From assembly GCA_050117725.1 (NCBI GenBank), contig JASFME010000093.1, positions 1 to 8,319 of the forward strand: 8,319 nucleotides of DNA, written 5' to 3'. The position numbers were made by a program, and so were the translations under genes. The DNA is from JASFJH01 sp050117725 (GTDB lineage Bacteria > Pseudomonadota > Gammaproteobacteria > AKS1). This document shows, one piece after another, positions 1 through 6,962 of the stretch (the first letter of the stretch is position 1; each line of letters opens with the position of its first letter). The notes below the pieces were generated by a model. That model did no database searches, had not been told where the DNA came from, and saw only the letters and a program-made list of their open reading frames with translations.

Positions 1-1746
1 ACCCGTTTCAAACAGGCCACCACCGGCCAACAGCGGCACGATCGATAACATCTTCGCACTCGTGCCGAGCTCGAGGATCGGAAACAGATCGGTCAGGTAG
101 TCACGCAACACGTTACCCGTGACCGAAATCGTGTCCTCGCCTGCCTTGACGCGTTCCAACGTGTGCAGCGTGGCCTCAAACGGTGACATGATCTGAATAT
201 CGAGACCATTCGTATCATGGTCTTGCAGACAGGTTTCCACCTTTTCAATCAACTTCGCATCATGAGCACGATCCCGATCCAGCCAGAAGATCGCCGGCTG
301 GCCGGTCAGGCGCGCGCGCGTCACCGCGAGCTTCACCCAGTCGCGGATCGGAATATCTTTGGTCTGGCACATGCGCCAGATATCGCCGGGCGCAACGCTG
401 TGTTCGAGTAACATGTTACCTGCCGCATCCGTGACACGCACCGTCCCGCTGGCAGGGATCTCAAAGGTCTTGTCATGCGAGCCGTACTCTTCGGCCTTTT
501 GTGCCATGAGGCCGACGTTGCTCACACTGCCCATGGTCGCCGGGTCAAACGCGCCATGTTCTTTACAGAAATCAATCGTGGCCTGGTAAATACCGGCGTA
601 ATTGCGATCCGGGATTATCGCCTTGGTATCGTGTAACTGGCCGTCCGGGCCCCACATCTGGCCGGACGAGCGGATCATCGCCGGCATCGAGGCATCAACG
701 ATCACGTCACTGGGCACGTGCAGGTTGGTAATACCCTTGTCGGAATTCACCATTGCCAGTTCCGGGCGCGCGTCAAACACCGCATCAATGTCGGCTTCAA
801 TCACGTTGCGCTCGGCCTCCGGCAAGCTCGCGATCTTCGCCAGCACATCGCCAAAGCCATTACGCGGGTCGACACCGAGCTTTGTGAACGTCTCACTATG
901 CTTTGCAAACACGTCCTTGAAAAATACGCTGACCGCATGCCCGAAGATGATCGGATCGGAGACCTTCATCATCGTCGCCTTCAGGTGCAGGGACAGCAAC
1001 ACACCCTGCTCTTTCGCATCGCGTATGGCGGCTTCAAGAAACTCGCGCAGCGCTGCGACAGACATGACCGAGGCATCAATCACCTCGCCATTCAGCACGG
1101 GTGTCTTTTCTTTCAGTACGGTTACCTTGCCATCATCAGCAACAAGTTCAATCTTCACCTCGCCCGCGCTGTCGATCACCGACGAGCGTTCACTGCCATG
1201 AAAATCGCCTTCACCCATCGAGGCGACGTGGGTCCTGGACTCCGCCGACCAGGCACCCATCGCATGCGGGTGCTGGCGCGCATATTCCTTCACCGGGCCG
1301 GCAACCCGGCGATCCGAGTTGCCTTCCCGCAACACCGGGTTGACCGCACTGCCGAGCACTTTCGCGTAACGCGCCCTGATGGACTGCTCAACGTCCGTTT
1401 GCGGATCGGCAGGAAAATCGGGGATGTCGTAACCTTGGCCCTGCAGTTCCTTGATCGCCGCGGCCAGCTGCGGCACCGAGGCACTGATATTCGGCAGTTT
1501 GATGATGTTGGCCCCGGGCGTTTTCGCCAGCGCCCCTAATTCTGCCAGGGCATCGGCCTGCTTCTGATCTTCCGTCAGCTTGTCCGGAAAGTTCGCGAGG
1601 ATACGGCCGGCCAGCGAGATATCGCGGGTTTCAATCGCAATGCCCGCCGCACGCGTGAAGGCCTGAACAACGGGCAAAAACGAATACGTGGCCAGGGCCG
1701 GGGCTTCATCGGTCATCGTGTAGAAAATCGTGCTGGCATTGGGCAT
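1..1746 (-). CDS. icd: Monomeric NADP-dependent isocitrate dehydrogenase, C-terminus cut by window edge
   Basis: Oxidatively decarboxylates isocitrate to 2-oxoglutarate with NADP in the TCA cycle, in the cytoplasm. 582 codons are visible and the frame is open to base 1; the family is about 740 residues, so roughly 160 C-terminal residues are missing. It begins MPNASTIFYT and carries LPNISASVPQL (84-94), GSAVNPVLREGNSDRR (132-147) and MGAWSAES (163-170). With an offset of +1 from the Azotobacter vinelandii enzyme, the isocitrate and metal ligands are all present: Ser133, Asn136, Arg140, Arg146, Lys256, Asp351, Tyr421, Arg548, Asp549, Asp553. The start is the ATG at 1746, with AGGGA (1755-1759) 8 nt upstream. 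It is unrelated in sequence to the dimeric Icd of E. coli. Family assignment is near certain; the symbol follows common use (some annotators write idh). Confidence 0.97.
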   Translation of the reverse strand, partial: MPNASTIFYTMTDEAPALATYSFLPVVQAFTRAAGIAIETRDISLAGRILANFPDKLTEDQKQADALAELGALAKTPGANIIKLPNISASVPQLAAAIKELQGQGYDIPDFPADPQTDVEQSIRARYAKVLGSAVNPVLREGNSDRRVAGPVKEYARQHPHAMGAWSAESRTHVASMGEGDFHGSERSSVIDSAGEVKIELVADDGKVTVLKEKTPVLNGEVIDASVMSVAALREFLEAAIRDAKEQGVLLSLHLKATMMKVSDPIIFGHAVSVFFKDVFAKHSETFTKLGVDPRNGFGDVLAKIASLPEAERNVIEADIDAVFDARPELAMVNSDKGITNLHVPSDVIVDASMPAMIRSSGQMWGPDGQLHDTKAIIPDRNYAGIYQATIDFCKEHGAFDPATMGSVSNVGLMAQKAEEYGSHDKTFEIPASGTVRVTDAAGNMLLEHSVAPGDIWRMCQTKDIPIRDWVKLAVTRARLTGQPAIFWLDRDRAHDAKLIEKVETCLQDHDTNGLDIQIMSPFEATLHTLERVKAGEDTISVTGNVLRDYLTDLFPILELGTSAKMLSIVPLLAGGGLFETG

Positions 1747-1827
1747 GGTGAAAGTCCCTGAAACTTATTAATTTGTGGGTTAGATAACGACGGCCAGCAT
1801 CCACAGCGGCGACCGCAAAAGACACGT

Positions 1828-1856
1828 AGTATAGTGAAAATCGGGGGTGGGTTCAC
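1828..1856 (-). promoter_or_regulatory. Possible promoter of the isocitrate dehydrogenase gene
   Basis: On the minus strand TATACT (1833-1828) matches the sigma-70 -10 in 5 of 6 bases. GTGAAC lies 17 nt upstream (1856-1851) and matches the -35 poorly (3 of 6). Initiation near 1821 would give a leader of about 75 nt. This is a pattern match only. Confidence 0.3.
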
Positions 1857-2051
1857 GCCCGGGGCCGCGCGGTATGGCTGGCCTTCAGGCCGGCTGAATC
1901 GCGATCTACGCTTGCCGCCGTAAACACCCGCACACCCATCAGATCCGCACTTCACCAACGCCGGAACTGGCATGATTATTCTTGCAATACCCCTCTTGCA
2001 GAAAAAACATCATTCGCATTCAGGACTTTTAGTCATATAAATGTCAAAGAA

Positions 2052-2067
2052 TGTGATCAGGGTCACG
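2052..2067. promoter_or_regulatory. CRP/Vfr-like palindromic operator
   Basis: TGTGA-TCAGGG-TCACG matches the CRP-type consensus TGTGA-N6-TCACA in 9 of the 10 conserved bases. It is centred at 2059.5, about 71 bases before the ATG at 2131. The AT-rich hexamer TATTTA (2091-2096) would put the site close to -41.5, a class II activator position, but that -10 is weak. FNR-family proteins read TTGAT-N4-ATCAA; the inner TGAT-CAGG-GTCA also resembles that, but the outer G:C pair favours a CRP-type regulator. Confidence 0.5.
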
Positions 2068-2130
2068 TATATTATCCGCTAACAGGCCGATATTTATCAT
2101 TCCATATCAACTCTTTTAAGGCTATTCCCC

Positions 2131-2451
2131 ATGAATATACGTTATCTGGTTTTCGCGGCGACTCTGATGGCCACTGCTCATGTCAGTGCGGACAGTTCAA
2201 CCCTGAACGCCGCCATTGGCGGCGGTATCGGTGGTGCCGCTGGCGCCGCGATCGGCAATGAGGTGGGTGGTCGCGATGGTGCCATCATCGGTGGCGCGAT
2301 AGGTGGTGCTGCTGGCGCTGCGGTGAGCACAGACGATAATGCGCAACATCAGCGTCCGGCGCCAAAGACCTACTATCGCAACGGGCCCCGGAACAACCAT
2401 AATGGCTCGACATTCTGTCCGCCCGGCCAGGCGAAAAAGGGGCGCTGCTGA
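2131..2451 (+). CDS. Secreted glycine-zipper protein with C-terminal Cys tail
   Basis: 106 residues. A signal peptide (1-20: MNIR, then a hydrophobic run, cleavage likely after VSA) is followed by a glycine-zipper region at 29-65, rich in GGxxG and GxxxG steps, with a break at NEVGGRDG (43-50). Together these form two hydrophobic hairpin arms, as in Gly-zipper 2TM / YMGG-like proteins, which usually associate with the envelope. A polar Asn/Pro/Arg-rich linker (66-95) leads to the tail CPPGQAKKGRC, with Cys96 and Cys106 able to form a disulfide. Related CPPG-AKKG tails occur in some exported proteobacterial proteins. The ATG at 2131 has a modest AAGG (2118-2121) 9 nt upstream. No biochemical function can be inferred; a structural or stress-related envelope role is a guess. 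Confidence 0.8.
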   Translation: MNIRYLVFAATLMATAHVSADSSTLNAAIGGGIGGAAGAAIGNEVGGRDGAIIGGAIGGAAGAAVSTDDNAQHQRPAPKTYYRNGPRNNHNGSTFCPPGQAKKGRC

Positions 2452-2561
2452 CTCGCCATCACGTTGGCATCCCTGACCCTGTCAGGAGTACGCAATTTGC
2501 GCCCACGCGAACCGGGGTTACATTCAGACCTGGTCGCCGGGACACATCGGCGTGTGAAAAA

Positions 2562-2599
2562 AGAAAGAGGGGCAGAAAGTGATCTTTGCTCCTCTTTTT
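2562..2599. terminator. Bidirectional intrinsic terminator
   Basis: The arms 2562-2574 and 2587-2599 pair over 13 bp, allowing two G:T pairs, around a short loop. The stem core is AAAGAGGGGCA with TGCTCCTCTTT. The plus strand ends in TTTTTC and the minus strand in CTTTCTTTTTTC, so it can stop transcription from both sides. It sits between the converging genes ending at 2451 and 2659. Confidence 0.75.
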
Positions 2600-2658
2600 C
2601 AGGAATGCTTGTTCATACAGTGTTTACGGGCAGAGAGTATTGTTTATTAGCACCGCCT

Positions 2659-2850
2659 CTATTGAATGCCAAATTCCTCGGCCATTTTATTTATTACATG
2701 CTTACTTATACTAATAAACGTATCTACCCCTGCCTGGTCATTATTTCTGCGACATTCGTTTAAAGCGGATATTGCGAGATTAATAGCTGCATGATAATTG
2801 CCTTTTTCGACAAACTCATAAATTCTTTGCTTTTCTGATTCAATGCCCAT
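2659..2850 (-). CDS. Small AT-rich protein with a single TPR-like motif
   Basis: 63 residues, no signal peptide, predicted all-helical and soluble. Residues 16-30 (KGNYHAAINLAISAL) match the core of a tetratricopeptide repeat (G-x-Y-x-x-A-I...A-L). The rest, ending HVINKMAEEFGIQ, could supply a capping helix pair. It is too short for a normal TPR superhelix, so it may act as a small adaptor or dimer. The start is fixed: a TAA stop lies directly before the ATG at 2850. No clear Shine-Dalgarno is seen. GC content is about 35% (68 of 192 bases), much lower than its neighbours, which suggests different ancestry. TATAAA on the minus strand (2923-2918) could serve as -10. It converges with the glycine-zipper gene and shares its terminator. 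Function unknown. Confidence 0.65.
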   Translation of the reverse strand: MGIESEKQRIYEFVEKGNYHAAINLAISALNECRRNNDQAGVDTFISISKHVINKMAEEFGIQ

Positions 2851-2962
2851 TTACAATGTATACCTGTCATGTATTTTCTTACCCATTTTTCGCGGTTAAG
2901 GTAAAAACCTACATCCCTTTATACAATTTACTGGAAAGCGTAGTGGCAACTTTTATCCGTAA

Positions 2963-3478
2963 CTAGTTCAGCAGTTGCGTCAGCGTGGCGACAATTTCAT
3001 CCGCATCCCATTCCACACCACCGTACAGGGTGTATTTGATCTTGCCGTCCTTTCCGATAATAAAATTCGCGGGCGCGGCAAACACCTTCCATTGCTGGAT
3101 ATAGGTACCATCGGTATCCAGCAGGATAGTGAACCCGGGTTTCACTTCCTTGACAAAAGCTTTTACATCGCTGGCTTCTTCCGCCATGTTTACCGCCAGT
3201 ATTTTAAATGGCTTGCCCTTGAGTTTATCCTGCAGGCGATTCATGGACGGCATTTCTTTCCGGCAAGGGGCGCAATAGGTCGCCCAGAACTGTACCAGCA
3301 CCACCTGGTTTTTATAATCACTGAGATTATGGACTTTACCTCGCAGGTCCTTCAGCGCCAGGGCCGGCGTCTGGATAGTGCCGGTATAGGGTTTCAATTC
3401 GGCAGCACCCGCAATCTGGACAACGGCCGCCGTTAACAACATGAGTGCGATGAGGATCTGTTTCATGTTAGTTGCCAT
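2963..3478 (-). CDS. Periplasmic TlpA-like thioredoxin family protein
   Basis: 171 residues. An N-terminal signal peptide or membrane anchor (Lys6, hydrophobic 8-20, likely cleavage near AGA-AE at 24-27) is followed by an AhpC/TSA-redoxin thioredoxin domain. The active site is WATYCAPC with Cys69 and Cys72, and the cis-proline loop is FAAPANFIIG (Pro136). It would act as a thiol:disulfide reductant or resilience factor in the periplasm, like TlpA/ResA. Lack of a distinctive insert leaves its partner (cytochrome c maturation or another protein) open. The first ATG at 3478 overlaps the upstream stop by 11 nt; a second ATG at 3466 (MKQIL) lies just 1 nt beyond that stop (TAACATG) and gives a more typical signal peptide. 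Neither has a strong ribosome binding site, so translational coupling to the upstream gene is likely. Confidence 0.9.
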   Translation of the reverse strand: MATNMKQILIALMLLTAAVVQIAGAAELKPYTGTIQTPALALKDLRGKVHNLSDYKNQVVLVQFWATYCAPCRKEMPSMNRLQDKLKGKPFKILAVNMAEEASDVKAFVKEVKPGFTILLDTDGTYIQQWKVFAAPANFIIGKDGKIKYTLYGGVEWDADEIVATLTQLLN

Positions 3479-4238
3479 TCAGTTTTTGTATGTGTGAGAA
3501 AACCAGCTCCGGTAACTTTCTGGCCAGCGCTGCTTCCGCAGGTGTTTGTTTCGGCCGTGTATAAAAATACCCGCGTACTTTGGGTAACAGCTCGTAGGCA
3601 ACAGGTGAACCACCCTGTCTTAACTTGCCGCTCAGGTGCGGCAACCCCCAGCGGTTAGGCGTGCGCTCGCCTTCCAGTATGACAAGGGGTAAGCTGGTTT
3701 TGCCCACGGCCTCGATATAGACCGGTTCATTGCCGGGCACGGGTTCGAGAAGGTTCAGCCGGGGATAAAGCAGAATCGCGCCTTTCAGTGCTTTATGGCC
3801 TGCCTGTTTTTCCCACTCGACGGCCCCGCGCAGCAGCGGTGCAGCTGCGCGCCCGCCTGCGACCAGGTAGATGTCTTTACCGGGCTGCTCTTTATTCATG
3901 AGCTCGATGACAGCAGCGACTTCCTGCCCCGGTATCTTGTAAATACTCGACGGCCCCTGCGGTAGAAAGTGGGCGCTCAGGAAATCGGGTAGCCAGACCT
4001 CTATCCCCTGCTTGGCCAGGTATTCTGAGGCACGGGTTTCCGGACCAATGCTGCCCTCATTACAGGCCAGCCAGAGCAGGATTTTATCGCCCGTGGCAGG
4101 GTAGACGCCGATATCAACATCGATATCGTCCGCGACAGCCAGGGTGACGGTCTCGCTGGCCATGACGGTTGTTTGCCAGGCGAGTGTGAGCAGCAGGCAC
4201 AGAATAAATACGCTGTGACGGGCATTCAGGCTACACAT
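3468..4238 (-). CDS. Exported alpha/beta-hydrolase-like protein with degenerate catalytic triad
   Basis: 256 residues with a signal peptide (hydrophobic 9-20, cleavage near VMAS-ET, 25-30). The mature part has an alpha/beta-hydrolase pattern: strand KILLWLACNEG (52-62), GIEVWLPD (78-85), elbow strand DIYLVAGGRAAAP (122-134), LKGAILLYPR (151-160), LPLVILEGERTPN (183-195). At the nucleophile elbow the usual G-x-S-x-G reads G-G-R-A-A, so Arg130 stands where serine should be. In the C-terminal loop the usual H-G-F reads R-G-Y (222-224). The enzyme is therefore probably inactive as a serine hydrolase and may bind a ligand or partner. The ATG at 4238 has AAGAGA 9 nt upstream. A five-codon ATG...TAG reading frame overlaps this start in another frame. 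It is first in an operon with the overlapping thioredoxin. Confidence 0.75.
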   Translation of the reverse strand: MCSLNARHSVFILCLLLTLAWQTTVMASETVTLAVADDIDVDIGVYPATGDKILLWLACNEGSIGPETRASEYLAKQGIEVWLPDFLSAHFLPQGPSSIYKIPGQEVAAVIELMNKEQPGKDIYLVAGGRAAAPLLRGAVEWEKQAGHKALKGAILLYPRLNLLEPVPGNEPVYIEAVGKTSLPLVILEGERTPNRWGLPHLSGKLRQGGSPVAYELLPKVRGYFYTRPKQTPAEAALARKLPELVFSHIQKLNGN

Positions 4239-4550
4239 TCAGCTTCATCTCTTGAGTCGAACATTATTTATATAATGCGTTATTGATTCGCACAAATCAT
4301 TGACCAGGATCAATAAACATTATTACGTACTAATATACTTTCAGGGCCTCACCACACCGGCAGCCCGGCCAGACACGCGGTTCCCGGTATCGCCCCTCGT
4401 GCCTACCGAGTTCAGGGCTTCGGGGATCACTATCGAGTGACGCTGAAAACAACCGTATCCACCGCCCTGGTCGCAAAAACGCCGATCTTCATCATGAGTG
4501 CGTTAAGATAAACGCGACACCCTTTTCTCCGTGAAACCTAAGGGGAGCAC
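4239..4550. other. Intergenic region between divergent pseudo-hydrolase operon and merB-like gene
   Basis: 312 bases. The left third is AT-rich and holds the FNR-type promoter of the leftward operon. The right part (about 4340-4510) is GC-rich and has an open plus-strand frame with no ATG, only a GTG at 4437; it is not called. No MerR-type inverted repeat and no confident promoter for the gene at 4551 could be seen. Confidence 0.5.
4300..4313. promoter_or_regulatory. FNR/ANR/DNR-type box, class II position
   Basis: TTGAC-CAGG-ATCAA (plus strand) matches the FNR-family consensus TTGAT-N4-ATCAA in 9 of 10 bases. On the minus strand it reads TTGATCCTGGTCAA. Exactly 22 nt downstream on that strand lies CATTAT (4277-4272), a 4-of-6 match to -10. 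This is the spacing of class II FNR promoters with the box at -41.5. Transcription would begin near 4265, 27 nt before the ATG at 4238. Whether the regulator is oxygen-sensing FNR/ANR or nitric-oxide-sensing DNR cannot be told from the box. Confidence 0.6.
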
Positions 4551-5198
4551 ATGACTATTCAGGAAGCCGTCGAACGCCTCAACACGCAACTGCAACTCAA
4601 AGCCAGGCAGAACCGTTTATCACCCGCATTGAAAGCGGCGCATCAGAAAGTGCTGTCGTCGCTCGTCGAGCAAGGCCGCCCACCAAGGGATGACGAACTG
4701 CAGTCAGTACTCGGCGAAGCAAGCCTTGCCGACAGTTTGCACAGATTGAGCGCTGACGATCTGGTGGTGCTCGATACGCAAGGCAAGCGCGCGCTGGGTG
4801 CCTACCCCGTGACGAGCGAGCAGACCCCCCACAAAATCACGGTGAACGGCCATATCATTCATGCCATGTGTGCCCTGGATGCCGTGTCCGTGGCGCCGAT
4901 GTTTAACACCGCCGTCTCGATCGCGTCGAGCTGCCACGTGACGCACATCCCGATCACTATCCAGATGCAAGGCAGTGATATTCTGCAGATGACCCCGTCT
5001 GCCGAGGTGACGGTGGGCATTCGCTGGCAAATGCCCTCGGCCGTTGCCGCACACAGCATGTGCATGGAAATGGTGTTTCTCAAAGACCGGCAAACCGCAG
5101 AAGCGTGGCAAAACGGAGATACGGAAAATATCTCGTTGTTCAGCCTGCCGGAGGCCGTGGCATTTGGTGAAACCTTCTTTTTACCGCTAATGCGTTAA
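4551..5198 (+). CDS. merB: MerB-type organomercurial (alkylmercury) lyase, solitary
   Basis: 215 residues, close to the 212 of plasmid MerB. MerB cleaves the carbon-mercury bond of organomercurials by protonolysis in the cytoplasm, releasing Hg(II) that MerA normally reduces. The N-terminal half (about 1-85) resembles the helical winged-helix domain. The core begins with MCALDAV, giving Cys107 and Asp110 (Cys96 and Asp99 of MerB). SSCHVTHIP supplies Cys128 (Cys117), and HSMCMEMVFL supplies Cys171 (Cys159), followed by the matching TAEAW and LPEAVAFGETF. The Cys next to the second catalytic Cys in plasmid MerB (Cys160) is Met172 here. The ATG at 4551 has a strong AAGGGGAG (4540-4547). No merR, merT, merP or merA is in the window, so substrate and regulation may differ; the symbol rests on family membership. 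Confidence 0.85.
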   Translation: MTIQEAVERLNTQLQLKARQNRLSPALKAAHQKVLSSLVEQGRPPRDDELQSVLGEASLADSLHRLSADDLVVLDTQGKRALGAYPVTSEQTPHKITVNGHIIHAMCALDAVSVAPMFNTAVSIASSCHVTHIPITIQMQGSDILQMTPSAEVTVGIRWQMPSAVAAHSMCMEMVFLKDRQTAEAWQNGDTENISLFSLPEAVAFGETFFLPLMR

Positions 5199-5298
5199 CT
5201 ACACAGGGCAAAATTACTGGATCAGCCACATTATAGTTGTGATTCCTGACCATAAACTCCTGCATACTAGAAAGCAGGTACTATTTATTTGAATCGCC

Positions 5299-6618
5299 AT
5301 GCCTATTTCAAACCCATGGGCCGCGGCACAAACAATCGCGGCACACACGCCACTGAAACGTAATCGTTACGTGGATCTGCTGCGTGCGTCTTCTATTGGC
5401 ATCGTTGTGGTCGGTCACTGGCTCATATCCATGCCGGCCATTGTCGACGGCGAACTGCGTGCCGCCGAATTGCTGCGTGTCGCACCCTGGACACAATGGC
5501 TGTCCTGGGCCTTCCAGGTTATGCCGATATTTTTCATCGTGGGTGGTTACGCCAACGCGGCCGCCTGGAAATCCGCACAACGGCGCGACCTTGCCTATGG
5601 CGAGTGGGCCACCGCGCGCCTGCAGCGCCTGGTCGGTCCCGTTGTGCCACTGCTGATCTTCTGGACCCTGCTAGCCATCATCGCGCGTCAGCTCGGGATG
5701 CAAACGGAAACGATCCAGACTGCATCACGGGCTGCCTTCATCCCCCTGTGGTTTCTTGCCGTCTATATCATGGTGGTTGTCTCAACACCGCTGACCTATT
5801 TTGCCTGGCGGCGGTTTGGCCTGGCCTCATTCCTGGGACTGGCCAGCATCGCCGTGGTGATCGATATTGCGGCTTTTGCCGGTGGCTTCACCCCGCTGCG
5901 CTGGGTGAACTACGCCTTTGTCTGGCTGGCCGTCCACCAGCTGGGCTACCTGTGGCGCGATGGCCGGCTCGCGGGACCGGCATATGCCTGGCCGTGGGCT
6001 GTTGGCGGGCTGGCAGCCCTGATCCTGCTGGTCACACTCGCAGGCTATCCGATCAGCATGATCAGCGTGCCGGGCGCAGAGGTGTCCAACAGCAGCCCTC
6101 CGACGGTGGCACTACTGGCGCTCGGTGCGTTTCATGCCGGTCTCCTGCTCGCCCTGGAACATCCCGCGCGCGCCTGGCTGAGGAGATTACGCCCCTGGAC
6201 GGTGACCATCCTCGTCAATGCAAATATTATGACGCTGTACCTGTGGCACATCACTGTAATGTTATTGACGGTCGGCATCGCCGTGCTCCTCGGTGGGATC
6301 GGCCTGGAGGCCGCGCCGGGCAGTCAGCATTGGTGGTGGTTGCGTCCCGTGTGGATCGCCCTCCTGTTCGTGCTCACCTGGGGATGTGTGCTTGTGCTGG
6401 CACCGTTTGAACGCAACGCGAAAATCTGGCGTGGTCAAGCGTTGTCGGCGTGGCGCATTGTAATCGCGGCGGTCATCGTCTGCAGCGGGCTTGCCTCGAT
6501 CACGCGCTTCGGGATCGGTGATCCCGGTGCGTTAGGGGTGCGCCTGTCGATTGTCGTGTGGACACTGCTCGGTGCAGCACTCCTGGTACCGTCGAATCCG
6601 TTTCGCCGCCAGCGCTGA
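5299..6618 (+). CDS. Acyltransferase 3 (OafA/YrhL-type) integral membrane protein
   Basis: 439 residues with about ten to eleven hydrophobic membrane segments. It opens with RNRYVDLLRASSIGIVVVGHW (22-41), including the conserved Arg and His40 of the acyltransferase 3 family (PF01757). Next come MPIFFIVGGYANAAAW (75-90), the Arg-rich loop TARLQRLVGP (105-114), IPLWFLAVYI (148-157) and NIMTLYLWH (309-317). Such proteins transfer acetyl or other acyl groups to sugars, lipids or peptidoglycan at the membrane. The VGGYAN variant is typical of a subgroup often annotated only as acyltransferase, whose acceptor is unknown. No good Shine-Dalgarno precedes the ATG at 5299, although the conserved N-terminal block makes this start reasonable. 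It lies 100 nt after the merB-like gene; co-transcription is possible but unproven. Confidence 0.9.
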   Translation: MPISNPWAAAQTIAAHTPLKRNRYVDLLRASSIGIVVVGHWLISMPAIVDGELRAAELLRVAPWTQWLSWAFQVMPIFFIVGGYANAAAWKSAQRRDLAYGEWATARLQRLVGPVVPLLIFWTLLAIIARQLGMQTETIQTASRAAFIPLWFLAVYIMVVVSTPLTYFAWRRFGLASFLGLASIAVVIDIAAFAGGFTPLRWVNYAFVWLAVHQLGYLWRDGRLAGPAYAWPWAVGGLAALILLVTLAGYPISMISVPGAEVSNSSPPTVALLALGAFHAGLLLALEHPARAWLRRLRPWTVTILVNANIMTLYLWHITVMLLTVGIAVLLGGIGLEAAPGSQHWWWLRPVWIALLFVLTWGCVLVLAPFERNAKIWRGQALSAWRIVIAAVIVCSGLASITRFGIGDPGALGVRLSIVVWTLLGAALLVPSNPFRRQR

Positions 6619-6940
6619 ACATATTGTCTGTAAAAAAAGTGAACCAGTGACTACTTTTCCTGTGGGCTGACAGCAAGCTTTTCCAGGAGCTTCTCCGACT
6701 GTAGCGCAAGGATCCGATTGCTCGTCTACTTTCGGCGAAGCTGTCATGCACTGCCCGCGCATACCGGGTCTACGGACTTAAAGGCGTGACCGATATCAGT
6801 CAACAGGAGGCCTTCATTACTTTTTTATGAACTTCGGCCGATGCCCTGGAACGGTCCCTGGGACGCATTTCTAAAAGGTAATAATCAAGCAAAAAGCGGT
6901 CATTCAAAAAACTTCGCCGTGTAAGTTTCCCATACGTTTG

Positions 6941-6962
6941 CTGTACATTGATTTCTGTACAT
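6941..6962. repeat. Tandem CTGTACAT direct repeat
   Basis: CTGTACAT occurs at 6941-6948 and again at 6955-6962, each containing the palindrome TGTACA, 14 bases apart. The pair is framed by CATACG at 6931-6936 and 6963-6968. It could be a small operator or a chance repeat; no gene start follows. Confidence 0.35.

Larger units (their letters stand above)
1747..2130. other. Intergenic region between divergent icd and glycine-zipper gene
   Basis: 384 bases without a supportable gene. It holds the putative icd promoter, a short GC-rich hairpin at 1877-1894 (7-bp arms with one G:T pair, loop TTCA, no T-run), and an AT-rich stretch from about 1975 with the CRP-like palindrome that faces the gene at 2131. 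An open frame on the minus strand at 1713-1973 overlaps the start of icd and has no family resemblance, so it is not called. Confidence 0.6.

Noticed and set aside
718..1539. Long plus-strand open frame of 273 codons
   Set aside because: Antisense shadow of the isocitrate dehydrogenase gene, whose residues match the family along its whole visible length.
1877..1894. GC-rich hairpin in the icd upstream region as a terminator
   Set aside because: Short stem, no T-run, and no gene ends nearby on either strand.
2464..2763. Plus-strand open frame of 99 codons
   Set aside because: Starts at TTG without a ribosome binding site, reads through the terminator hairpin and overlaps the better-supported minus-strand TPR gene.
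4317..4508. Startless 64-codon plus-strand run before merB, with one GTG at 4437
   Set aside because: No ATG, no ribosome binding site and no recognisable motif; could be chance in GC-rich DNA or a remnant.
5237..5268. TTGTGA and CATACT as promoter for the acyltransferase
   Set aside because: Spacer of 20 nt and a poor -10 match make it unconvincing.
5496..6410. Plus-strand open frame of 304 codons in a second frame
   Set aside because: Shadow inside the acyltransferase gene; the composition is typical of an out-of-frame GC-rich translation.
6705..6827. 41-codon plus-strand run reading like protein (AYRVYGLKGVTDIS)
   Set aside because: No start codon context and no recognised family; possibly a pseudogene scrap, but not supportable.
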